From contig CM056583.1 of NCBI GenBank assembly GCA_029721435.1, forward strand, positions 91,307,620 through 91,371,619: a stretch of DNA of 64,000 nt. Direction: 5' to 3'. Position numbers and translations under genes: made by a program. The notes beneath the pieces are model-generated. The model had not been told where the DNA came from. It ran no database searches and worked only from the letters and a program-made list of their open reading frames with translations. Of this stretch, positions 36,351 to 47,894 are shown piece by piece. Numbering within the stretch: the first letter of the stretch is position 1; each line of letters starts with the position of its first letter. The DNA comes from Gymnothorax reevesii. Lineage: Eukaryota > Chordata > Actinopteri > Anguilliformes > Muraenidae.

Positions 36351-37121
36351 TGTCACACCTGACTCTGCAGGGACAGAAGGGGATGACCAAACATAACGGT
36401 TTAATGCAAATTTATTAAAGAAAACTAAATGAGTCAGTTTGTCCGTAATGTGTGTAGTATGTGTATGTGGGAACATGAGTTAAGAATACAAAACCCAAAT
36501 CAAACAAAAATCAAACATTACATTACATTACCGGTTCTTAGCAGACACTCTTATCCAGAGCGACGTACAAAAGTGCACAGGATCAGTACAAAAGTGCAGG
36601 GCTCTTAGGACACAAGTACAAGTGCTAACAGTAAGTGACAGAACACTTTCCACTGTTACAGATCTAAACCAATCACAAAAGGGTAACTGAACAAAATGGC
36701 AACAAGGTCAAGTGCAAAAAGGGCACTAAAATAAAATAAGTGCAACAAAAGGGGTAACAGGTCAATTGAAACAAAGGGGCAGGAACACGAAGGAAACCAA
36801 CAACAAAATGGGCTGCAACAAAGTAAAGGGAAACCAAATCATGTGGTAACAGAATCAGGAAATAAAATAAACAAAATTAAGTGCAGCGATCGTGTAAGTG
36901 CAACAAATCAAGGGAAGTAGGGACAGGATTCAGGGCAGTGGAGTAGGGCAGAGGTGGAGCCTAACAAACCAAATAACCAGAAGAGGAGGGGCTCAGGCCT
37001 CCTTATGTAGGAGAGCAAGCTGATTAACTGAGATGTAGGCCTTCACTCTGAATGAACTGCTCTCCTCATCCCAACAACCAGCTGAGCAATGGGTTAATCC
37101 TGAGGGTCAGAGGCCATCACA
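36351..37121 (-). repeat. LTR of the minus-strand Gypsy element
   Basis: 771 bp with tgtcacacct at the left and ccatcaca at the right. The adjacent minus-strand purine tract aagaaggagggt marks it as the 3' LTR. It contains an inserted or co-opted fish-common segment at about 36516-36640. Confidence 0.8.
36516..36640. repeat. Fish-common dispersed repeat segment
   Basis: cattacattaccggttctta followed by gcagacactcttatccagag and cgacgtacaaaagtgc. I recall this motif as extremely widespread in teleost genomes. Its family cannot be fixed from one partial copy. Confidence 0.6.
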
Positions 37122-37379
37122 CCCTCCTTCTTAAGAGCTACAGCAGGTCCCACTTCAGACTCTGGAACAAAAACTGTATTATAGATAATTTTCTAATCCA
37201 TTATCATTCACAAACATCCAATGAACTGATATCGACAACCCTTCATGATCACACAGATTTCCTAATTGCCCTTCCAATACCCCTGACCACACAACTTTGG
37301 AACCAGTGGAGGCACTTAAGAGTACAAAACTGGGATTGGAAAAATATTAAGGATTGACGGGGAAATCTACCAATGACTT

Positions 37380-38128
37380 GAAAAAGATGCATCTGCAACT
37401 ACGTTTTCTTTGGCCTTGATATGTCTTATGTCCAAATGATAAGATTGTAAAAACAAGGCCCATTGCATTCACCTTTGATTTGGATTTTTTTTTTTTTTAA
37501 TTAAATTTGGCATCTCCAATCCCACCCGAATCTGGAATGCCCGATTGGGGAACTATGTACAAGGTGCGAGTTTTGCTCATATGCGACCTCGTGCTGCCAA
37601 CTCAGGAGAGTGGAGACAGTTCACGGCTTTCTTACGAAGCACGTGCCTGTCAGCCACCGCTTCTTATACACTCATTGGTTGAATCTTCACAAGTTCAGAA
37701 GGACGGTGGAGGATACCCAGACATGAGCAGACTTAAAATCTTCCTGACGAGCATCCGTCTGGCCAACAGGATATTACCCTTCGTATATATTACCCATCTT
37801 GGCAGACCCTTCCCAATTTGCAACCCTGTAGCGCAATGGCTAATTGTACGCTACTCTGAAAAAGCTGCCGACCAATGCCGATTGGTACGACCAGGGCTCG
37901 AATCCGCACCGTGATAGCCAGTTCTGCTTCGCAGTGTGATGCTTTAACCAAATGAGCTATCAGGCAGCTTCTGATTTGGATTTTAAACTCATCGCAAAAA
38001 GAGTGATCGATGATGGTCGGAATATACCACTAAGCTAGAATCTGACTTGACATATACGTTATAATGTTAAAGAGCCCAAATAAGAGCAAGTGCTTCTTTT
38101 TCTATGCTTGTGTAATGCCTTTGTTATA
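37380..38128 (-). pseudogene. Gypsy RNase H C-terminal part, split by a SINE
   Basis: Minus-strand translation from 38128 downward reads EKEALALIWALQHYNVYV and later VVYSDHHRSLF-like sequence, a conserved RNase H segment of Gypsy polyproteins. The SINE at 37489-37971 interrupts it. On the far side the frame gives LDIRHIKAKENVVADA, the usual RNase H tail before the missing integrase. Confidence 0.75.
37489..37971 (-). mobile_element. tRNA-derived SINE, minus strand
   Basis: A poly-T run at 37485-37498 is the minus-strand poly-A tail. The element is flanked by a 13-bp duplication tgatttggatttt (37476-37488 and 37972-37984). At its 5' end (minus) are an A-box-like tagctcatttggttaaagc (37941-37959) and a B-box-like ggattcgagcc (37895-37905), the two internal RNA polymerase III promoter boxes of tRNA-derived SINEs. 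The body is about 0.4 kb and not assigned to a named family. Confidence 0.85.
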
Positions 38129-39365
38129 CAAAACCCAAAACCAGTGAAGTTGGCACGTTGTGTAAATCGTAAATAAATTGCAAATCCTTTTCAACCTATA
38201 TTCAATTGAATACACTGCAAAGACAAGTTACTTAATGTTTGAACAGGTAAACTTTGTAATTTTTTGCAAATATTAGCTCATTTGGAATTTGATGCCTGCA
38301 ACATGTTTCAAAAAAGCTGGCACAAGTGGCAAAAAAGACTGAGATAGTTTAGGAATGCTCATCAAACACTTATTTGGAAATTCCCACAGGTGAACGGGCT
38401 AATTGGGAACAGGTGGATGCCATGATTGGGTATAAAAGCAGCTTCCCTGAAATGCTCAGTCATTCACAAACGAGGATGGGGCGAAGGTCACCACTTAGTG
38501 AACACATGCGTGAGCTGATTGTCGAATAGTTTAAAAACAACATTCCTCAACGAGCTATTGCAAGAAATTTAGGGATTTCATCAGCTACGGTCCATAATAT
38601 CGTCAAAAGGTTCAGAGAATCTGGAGAAATCACTGCATGTAAGCGACAAGGCCGAAAACCAACACTGAATGCCCGTGACCTTCGATCCCTCAGGCGGTAC
38701 TGCATCAAAAACCGACATCAGTGTGTAAAGGACATCACCACATGGGCTCAGGAACACTTCAGAAAACCACTGTCAGTAACTACTGTTCGTCGCTACATCT
38801 GCAAGTGCGAGTTAAAACTCTACAATGCAAAGCGAAAGCTATTTATCAACAGCACCCAGAAACGCCGCCGGCTTCGCTGGGCCCAAGCTCATCTATGAAG
38901 GACTGATGCAAAGTGGAAAAGTGTTCTGTGGTCTGACGAGTCCACATTTCAAATTGTTTTTGGAAACTGTGGACGTCGTGTCCTTTAAAAGCCAGCATCT
39001 GTGATGGTATTGGGGTGTATTAGTGCCCAAGGCATGGGCAACTTACACAGAAGTGAAGGCACCATTAATGCTGAAAGGTACATACAGGTTTTGGAGCAAC
39101 ATATGTTGCCATCCAAGCAACGTCTTTTTCATGGACGCCCCTGCTTATTTCTGCAAGACAATGTCAAGCCACATTCTGCATGTGCTACAACAGCATGGCT
39201 CCGTAGTAAAAGAGTGCGGGTACTAGACTGGCCTGCCTGTAGTCCAGACCTGTCTCCCATTGAAAATGTGTGGCGCATTATGATGCGTAAAATACGACAA
39301 CGGAGACCCCGGACTGTTGAACAACTTAAGCTGTACATCAAGCAAGAATGGGAAAGAGTTCCACC

Positions 39366-39618
39366 TGTTATGGCCCCAATTTGTTATTACATTTACAACA
39401 TCCACAACAGCAAGGGATGACAGACACAATTTTAAAACTTAGTTGTATTTAATTAAATACAACTAACAACTAACTAATCTACTGACTAATCCAATGACTA
39501 AGATTGATTAACAAGAAAAACAGAAATATTTACAGTCCCTTTTGGTTGGGTTTTTTGGTGATGTCCTGGGTAAGGAAAATGCTCTAACACAGGCAAAAAT
39601 CCACGATAAGCTTCACAA
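39366..39618 (-). repeat. Outer left LTR half (minus orientation)
   Basis: Begins tgttatggccccaatttgtt and parallels 30651-30876 of the solo LTR (gatgtcctggg, ggaaaatgctc, aacacaggcaaaa, agcttcaca). It is the 3' half of the LTR read backwards and stops where the plus-strand element begins. Confidence 0.85.
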
Positions 39619-39650
39619 TGTCATAACAAATTGGGGGCTCAAGTCCGGGG
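39619..39650 (+). promoter_or_regulatory. LTR remnant and primer-binding site
   Basis: tgtcataaca (39619-39628) looks like the last 10 bp of a plus-oriented 5' LTR. tgggggctcaagtccgggg (39632-39650) resembles a tRNA-Pro-type primer-binding site with two extra bases. Reverse transcription would start here. Confidence 0.7.
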
Positions 39651-39719
39651 TAGACCATTGTGTGAGTCATTTATTGAAAATCTAACATTTCAAATTGTAA
39701 AATTGTTTTTGTGAATTTT

Positions 39720-39721
<2 letters not shown>

Positions 39722-39779
<58 letters not shown>
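39722..39779. repeat. (TA)n microsatellite
   Basis: Pure at-repeat that continues on the far side of the inserted Tc1 (41422-41439). The intact Tc1 therefore landed in a TA tract. Confidence 0.95.
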
Positions 39780-41421
<1,642 letters not shown>

Positions 41422-41439
41422 TATATATATATATATATA

Positions 41440-41938
41440 GAGCGCTGGTGTACTTCTATGGAGGTCAAGGATGATTTCAACTCACTAGAAGAGATAGTGT
41501 TAGTTGAAGAATTCAAGAACTGTGTTAAGGATGATATTAAGACCTACCTTAATGAGAAGCAAGCACTGAATTTGCAGTCAGCTGCCAAATTTGCAGATGA
41601 ATATGTTCTCACACATAAGTCCAAATTTCAGTCTAGCAGTAACATTAGATGGTTCCAATTTCAGAAAAAAAGGGAACGGTGATACCCAAGATTCCTCACC
41701 CAAAGACAAAGACAAATCTGGTGATGGTGCTCAGAAATCCAGTAACAGGTCTGATCAAAGTGTGAAAGCTGACAGTGACAAAAGTGGTCTAGTTTGCAGT
41801 TATTGCAAGAAATCTGGTCATGTTATATCTAACTGTCGGTTCCTTAAAGCTAAGAGAGAAAAAGAAAAGGATACCAAACCAAATGCCTTTGTGAAAACAA
41901 GGTTAGAAACCCCTGTAGTAGATTGTAGTAAATTGTAG
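41440..41938 (+). pseudogene. Gag remnant with zinc knuckle (Gmr1-like element)
   Basis: Structural polyprotein remnant. The first frame, to about 41682, carries LNEKQALNLQSAAKFADEYV and a downstream LTHK. ADEYVLTHK is a conserved end of the capsid region in fish Gypsy gags. A frameshift near 41650-41690 moves into the frame ending at 41938, which holds a CX2CX4HX4C zinc knuckle (CSYCKKSGHVISNC) that would bind RNA. The N-terminal part of gag between the primer-binding site and here is missing. Confidence 0.8.
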
Positions 41939-41942
41939 TAAA

Positions 41943-43363
41943 TTGCCTGCTCCTTGTGGGGCTAAAATGCCTGATACTGCTGACTTTGTGAGGGAGGAAT
42001 TTCTTCCATTTGTGTCAGAGGGATTTGTGGCTCTGAATGAGCATACTACTCCTGTCCCCATATATATCCTAAGGGATACCGGAGCTTCTCAGTCACTTTT
42101 GTTGATAGACTCCTTGGAGTTACGTGATGAGACCGCTTCTGGGGATTTCATACTTGTACAAGGTATTGAAGGGAGGACTGTATCTGTACCCCTGCGCTCT
42201 ATATTCTTGAAGTCAGATTTAGTTACAGGACAGGTAAAGGTGGGACTTATGTCAAGTCTACCCATCAAGGGTGTTTCTCTGTTGCTAGGCAATGACCTTG
42301 CTGGGGGCAATGTAGTTCCCCCTGTTCATCTTACTTCACAGCCGAGCACTGAAGATGGCGATGAAGACCCATCTCTGTATCCTTCCTGTGCAGTGACTCG
42401 TGCTATGGCCAAGAAGGCTAAAGAAGAAGATGTTGTGGTGCCGTCCAGCACATTGAATAGTCAGGACTCAGGTGGTTCACCTCATGACTCTGATTGGCCT
42501 ACTATGGTTTCTCTGTTTGAGGACTTATCAGATACTTTAATCAGTTCTCTTTTCAGCCAGCCGCATGGGTTTGGTGATTCCGATGTGTCTGGAGACTTGT
42601 CTCTGTCCAGAAAGCGGTTGATTGAGGAGCAAACTAATGATCCTGAAATTTGTGTACTAAAGAGGAGAGCCCTTCCTGAAAAAGAAATAGACGCAGTTCC
42701 AGTTGGGTATGATCTCAAGGATGGTGTTAAGCTGCGGAAGTGGCGCCCTCCTGATATCCCTGCCAATGCAGATTGGGCAGTGGTCAAGCAAATTGTTGTT
42801 CTGAAGGTCTACAGGAATGAGATCTTAACAATGGCTCATAGTTTACCTTTAGGAGGTCATCTTGGTGTTAACAAGACTGTTGACAAGATCATGAAACACT
42901 TCTTCTGGCCCGGGCTTCGGAAAGAGGTTTCCAACTTTTGCAAAACCTGTCACACTTGTCAGGTAGTTAGAAAACACCAGTTAGACCCACCTGTAGCTCC
43001 ATTGCAGCCTGTCCCAGCATTTGGGGAGCCCTTCTCTAAGGTCATTGTTGATTGTGTTGGTCCATTACCCAAGACTAGATCTGGAAATCAGTACTTGTTG
43101 ACAATCATGTGTGCATCTACCAGATTCCCTGAAGCCATACCTCTACGCAACATCAAGGCAACTGCAATCTCAAAGGCTTTGATAAAGTTCTTCACGTTGT
43201 TTAGCCTTCCCAGGGAAATTCAGTCAGACTAAGGTAGCAATTTCCCTTCTGGATTGTTTCAGCAGGTTGTGTATGAACTAGGTGCAAAGCAGATTCTTTC
43301 TAGTGCCTATCATCCAGAAAGTCAGGGTGCCTTAGAGCGGTTTCATTCCACTCTCAAGACAAG
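41943..43363 (+). pseudogene. Protease and integrase N-terminal/core (Gmr1-like element)
   Basis: The aspartic protease motif is DTGA at residues 45-48 of this frame (ILRDTGASQSLLL), followed by LLGNDLAGG. About 200 residues of acidic spacer lead to the integrase zinc-binding domain (GGHLGVNKT, KHFFWPGL, CKTCHTC) and the catalytic core (VDCVGPLP, first Asp). The second Asp lies in EIQSD, directly followed by an in-frame stop (about 43231) where other Gypsy integrases continue GSNF. The glutamate region (QGALERFHSTLKT) is readable up to about 43360, after which a frameshift occurs. Integrase would insert the cDNA; this copy cannot make it whole. Confidence 0.88.
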
Positions 43364-44782
43364 ATGAGGACTTATTGTTATGACCATGAGAAAGACTGGG
43401 ATGAAGGAGTTCATTTGCTGTTGTTAACAGCTAGAGAAGCAGTGCAGGAGTCTACTGGATTCAGTCCATTTGAGCTAGTGTTTGGTCATGAAGTGAGAGG
43501 ACCTTTGCTATTATTGAGTGAACAATGGCAAGAGGAAGAGCCGCACATCAGTCTGTTAGACTATGTTAGCAAGTTCAAGGAAAGATTGCGTGCAGCTTGT
43601 GACCCTGCCAAAGAGAACTTGAAATCAAGTCAGGGACAAATGAAAACTTGGTATGATCATAAGGCTAGAAGCCGTGAGTTTAAACCAGGAGACAAGGTCC
43701 TTGTGTTCTTTCCCTTGCAGTCCAATCCATTGCAGGCTAGATTTCATAGTCCGTATGAAATTCTAACAAAACTCAATGATCTCACTTACATTGTGAAGAC
43801 TCCAGATAGGAGAAAGCCAAAACAGTTGTGTCACATTAACATGCTGAAGCCTTATCATGATAGGAATGCAGGGGTTGCAGCTGTCACTTCAGATTCTCCT
43901 ATGGTCGAGACGTGTGAAGATGAGGGAGAGTTTCAAGATGATGAACCTAGAATTAAAGCTGAAGTTCTTTCATATAAATTGTCAAATTCTGAAGTGTTGC
44001 AAAATCTTGATGTAAAACTCCTGCACTTGGAACCCTCACAGAGAGATCAGTTTGAGAGGTTGATCAAGAAATGTGAGGATCTGTTTCCTGATGTTCCAAA
44101 GAGAGTTTCTATAGCCTCTCATGATGTAGATGTTGGTGATGCCAAGCCAATTAAACAGCATCCGTACCAGATGAATCCTGAAAAAAGAAAGACTGCTGAG
44201 AAAGAGGTTGAGTACATGTTAGAACATATTATCAGACCCTCCAACTCAGATTGGAGTTCACCCTGTGTGCTAGTTCCAAAACCTGATGGAAGTACTAGAT
44301 TCTGTACAGATTATCGCAAAGTCAATGCTGTAACTAGAACTGATGTGTTTCCAATACCTAGGATTGATGATTGTATTGATAGAGTAGGGCAAGCAAAGTT
44401 TCTGACCAAGATTGATTTATTGAAGGGTTATCAGTCTGTGCCTTTAACTGAGAGGGCCAAGAGCATCTCTGCTTTTGCCACACCATCTGGGTTGTGCCAG
44501 TATGAAGTCCTACCCTTTGACATAAAAAATGCCCCAGCCACGTTCCAAAGGATGATACAGTCTACAATCGCCGGATTGCCACACACGGGTGCATACATCG
44601 ATGACTTGATCACATGGGATGACTCTTGGGAAGAACATCTAAAAGATGTAGAGATGTTGTTCCAGCCCCTGACCCAGGCTAACCTGACTGCTAACCTGAA
44701 CAAGAGTGACTTTGGTTGTGCTACTGTCACCTATCCTGGCTACGTCATAGGCTGGGGTAAGGTGGCACCCATAAATGCTTAA
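43364..44782 (+). pseudogene. Integrase C-terminus fused to reverse transcriptase (Gmr1-like element)
   Basis: One open frame of 472 codons. The first part continues integrase (STGFSPFELVFGHEVRGPL) and its GPY/F-type module (PGDKVLVFFP, HSPYEILTKL, CHINMLKPYH). After an acidic linker comes reverse transcriptase: SPCVLVPKPDGSTRFCTDYR, KIDLLKGYQSVPL, NAPATFQRM and the catalytic AYIDDLI. So integrase precedes RT in the same reading frame, which excludes a chance rearrangement between separate elements. The frame ends at a stop (44780) where the polyprotein would continue. Key RT aspartates are present, but FDIKNAP replaces the usual FGLKNAP. Confidence 0.9.
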
Positions 44783-45398
44783 GTCCAAGCCATCATGGAC
44801 TTTCCAGCTCCTGACAACAAAAAAGCTTTGCGCTGCTTCCTTGGAATGATCAGGTACTACCGCAAGTTCTGCAAGAACTTTGCTGAGATTGCTCTCAGTC
44901 TCACCAACCACTTGAAGAAAGGCGTAAAGTTCATTTGGGATGATGCATGCCAGAGAGCCTTCGAGCGCCTGAAGTCTTTGCTGTGTCACTTCCCCGTGCT
45001 CACATCTCCTGACTTCAACAAACCGTTCTCCATCGCGGTCGATGCTAGCGACCAAGCATGTGGATCTGTGCTCCTACAGAGAAGTGACTCTGATGACATT
45101 GAGCATCCCGCGGCATACTTCTCCAGGAAGTTCAATCGCCACCAAATGAACTATTCCACAATAGAGAAGGAGCTGTAGGCTCTGGTTCTATCTTTACAAA
45201 ACTTTGTTTATGTTTGCACAGGGCAAAAGCCAATGATTGTGTACACTGACCACATTCTGTTAATGTTTTTGAGTAAGTTGGAAAAACAAGAATCGGAGAT
45301 TGCTGAATTGGAGTTTGATTTTACAGGAGTTTGACTTGGAAATTAAGCATGTAAAGGGTACTGACAATGTAATTGCCGATTGCTTATGCCGTGGTTGA
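44783..45398 (+). pseudogene. RT connection and RNase H (Gmr1-like element)
   Basis: Continues the same frame after the stop at 44780: ALRCFLGMIRYYRKF (RT connection), then RNase H with IAVDASDQACGSVLLQ, AAYFSRKFNRHQMNYSTIEK and, after an internal tag stop at about 45176, FVYVCTGQ and VYTDH. A frameshift near 45325 precedes the final DNVIADCLCRG. RNase H would remove the RNA strand during reverse transcription. Confidence 0.85.
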
Positions 45399-45500
45399 GT
45401 ATGTATATATATCACGCGTTTATTCGAATATTGTATTACATGTATATATAGACAAGTGTCCACTTAACCATTTTGTATTGAAAAGAAAAATTTTGCCCTT

Positions 45501-45512
45501 TTGGAATGGAGG
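45501..45512 (+). promoter_or_regulatory. Polypurine tract
   Basis: ttggaatggagg directly precedes the LTR start tgtaatgtgaatag at 45513. This is the expected priming site for plus-strand DNA synthesis. Confidence 0.75.
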
Positions 45513-45936
45513 TGTAATGTGAATAGAGGCCACTAGATGGCAGTATTTACCTTTTTTTTGTTAAGCCCAGACTGGAGATAGGTTTGGGCATGTCTGGGAC
45601 AAGTCCCAGAGAAAAATAAAAAAAAGCCTAAAAGGTGGGAGGGGTTTGCAAGACAGTATATAAGGAGGGAGAATTGAGATAGTAAAGTAGTAGGAGAAAT
45701 TGCAAGAAGGTCTGGTCACATGTATCCTTCTTGCAATTTCTCCTACTACTTTACTATCTCAATTCTCCCTCCTTATATACTGTCTTGCAAACCCCTCCCA
45801 CCTTTTGGGCTTTTTTTTTAATTTTTCTCTGGGACTTGTCCCAGACATGCCTAAAACATGCCCAAACCTATCTCCAGTCTGGGCTTAACATAAAAAAGGT
45901 AAATACTGCCATCTAGTGGCCTATATTCACATTACA
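45513..45936. repeat. Near-perfect LTR palindrome (about 200-bp arms)
   Basis: 45513-45710 (plus-oriented 5' half of the LTR) pairs with 45726-45936 (minus-oriented copy) across a 15-nt loop, tctggtcacatgtat. The only sizeable difference is an 11-bp indel beside a short gcatg duplication. Each arm carries cactagatgg, the tatataaggaggg TATA-like promoter (45657-45669, and inverted about 45767-45779) and a purine-rich leader. Confidence 0.93.
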
Positions 45937-46230
45937 CACCTGAAAAGCTTCAAAAATTGGTCTCCTCAGTTCCCAAACGTTAAAAGGAAAGGCAATGTAA
46001 CACAGTGGTAAAAAGGCCCCTGTGCCGACTTTTTTGCAATGTGTTGCTGCCTTTAAATTCTATGTTAATGATTATTTGCAAAGAAAAAAAGTTTCTCAGT
46101 TTGAACATTAAACATCTTGTATTTGCAGTGTATTCAATTGAATATAAGTTGAAAAGGATTTTCAAATCATTGAATTCTGTTTTTATCTACGATTTACATT
46201 ACGTGCCAACTTCACTGGTTTTGGGTTTTG

Positions 46231-47524
46231 CACTTTCAACTTTTTAGAGAAGTTGCAAACTGATGTTTCAACCCACTTTTCGTCCTTCTTTAACAAGACC
46301 ACTCCAGCCCCGACATCACTGGCATCAACGTGTAGTAGGAGCGATCTGATATACAATACGGCACATCGCAAGGCGGATATGCTTGCCTATAATGACTGCT
46401 CAATGGTCAAAATGTCGACGAGTGAACTTCCGCTTATATCCGCGCCTGGTTGAACGCTAGCTAATATCATGGCAGTGTATAGTGTTTAGTTCCAGGACGT
46501 GAACTCTGGCTTTGACTCGAATGTAGCGTTTATTTGAGTTTTGCAGTATTTTCATTTTCATATCTGTGTTTCCGCGATGGTATTCGACTGCGAAGCTGCG
46601 CAATGCTCATAGCATTTCATCAAATGCATTTCATGCATTGACTTGGCAAAGCTGGTCTTACAACCGGAAGTGCAGACGTAGACAAAAAAATCCCCCCCCT
46701 TCATGTCATCACCCGATTTACGACAGTTTTGCGCTATATCAGATCGCTCCTATTGGAAAGGCAGGTCCAGCTGGGAGCTGGGAGCTGTGAGCACTAGAGC
46801 TAAAGACAACAAGCTCTTCACTTGGCCAAATGCCTGCTGAAAACGATAATAACCAGCCAACCCCAAAAATGATATAACTTTCGGGTAGTGGATGGAACTG
46901 GAAATGCTGATATTGGAATAGGACAAACCTCCCCTTACCCCACACCTGTACCCAAACAGGTAGCCTTGCAAACTCACATTTTGACAGTTAGCAGTCATGC
47001 AGGCCCAAACCAACCCGTCAAATAGAGCTTGTACTTTCTTTAGGTGTTCTTCCCAATTGTCACTATAAAACACCTCATCATCTAAATACAATGAACAGCC
47101 TTCGAACTCACTCACAACCTTGTTCATTAAAATCTGAAATGTGGCTGGTGCATTTTGTAAGCCAAAAAATATGACTGAAATATATACACCTGATGGTGTC
47201 ATAAAAGCATAGATTTCTCTGGCCCTTTTCGAAAGGGGAATCTGTGAGTGCCCCTTGAGAATATCAAATTTTCTAGCATATTTGACCCCCCTGATCAACA
47301 CAGTACTAAATCCCTGGGAGAGGAAAGGAATCTAACTTTGTCAATGTATTAACCTTCAAAAAATCAGTGTAGGGTCTATATGTGGAATCAGATTTACAGA
47401 CCAAAAGACAGCAATAAGCCCAACTGGATGAAAAGGGTTCAGCAATACCAGTTTCTAAAATGTAAGACACTGCTGAATTTAACATTTTTCTGGAAAAACT
47501 GCAGGTGCACATGCAGAAAGACAC
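46231..47524 (-). pseudogene. Gypsy reverse transcriptase and RNase H start, minus strand
   Basis: Reads downward from 47524: AVSYILETGIAEPFSSSWAY, KSDSTYRPYTD, a frame break near 47303, then KFDILKGHSQIPLSKRAREI, FFGLQNAPATFQILM, the catalytic YLDD (LYLDDEVFY) and NWEEHLKKVQALF. The connection domain decays into frameshifts near 46950. The gene is cut after LDLPFQ by the MITE at 46337-46751 and resumes as LHVDASDVGAGVVLLKKDEK (RNase H, first catalytic Asp), where Tc1 copy 2 interrupts it. Confidence 0.87.
46337..46751. mobile_element. MITE with 17-bp TIRs, inside the Gypsy RNase H
   Basis: 415 bp bounded by aggagcgatctgatata and tatatcagatcgctcct, a perfect 17-bp inverted pair. It sits between PFQ and LHVDASD codons of the host Gypsy gene. 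The target duplication is not clear (agt/att at best). There is no coding capacity and the superfamily is not assigned. Confidence 0.88.
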
Positions 47525-47894
47525 TCAGTTCTGTGCTGTACATGGTGTTTTATTCATAACGTATGGGGAGCATGTTTCCACAGGATCTCCCCCAGGGCAG
47601 CAGTGCAGCTCTGGGCTCTGACCAAGCCCTGCGGGGGCTGAGGCCCAAGGTGGTGGATATTTCAGGCGGGGGGGGGAATATGAGGGCTCCATATTAGTAC
47701 TGGGATCTGCCCAGGTCTGCTGCACATAGGCTTTGAAGAGGCACCTCGAGCAGAACAATGGGGTGGCCTTGTAAGCTGTGGCTGTGGGCGCACACACACA
47801 CAAACACTTACACACACACACACACACACTGTCAGGAACACATCTTCCTGTACATTTCCGCCAGAAAAATTTGCTCCCCCAACCCTTCTCATAA
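47525..47894. other. No gene recognised; CA microsatellite
   Basis: 370 bp of GC-leaning unique DNA with (CA)n at 47791-47828. The Gypsy sequence ends abruptly at its left border. Confidence 0.5.

Noticed and set aside
37827..37959. tRNA gene on either strand
   Set aside because: No complete cloverleaf with matching acceptor stems could be drawn; the boxes belong to a poly-A-tailed SINE with a 13-bp target duplication.
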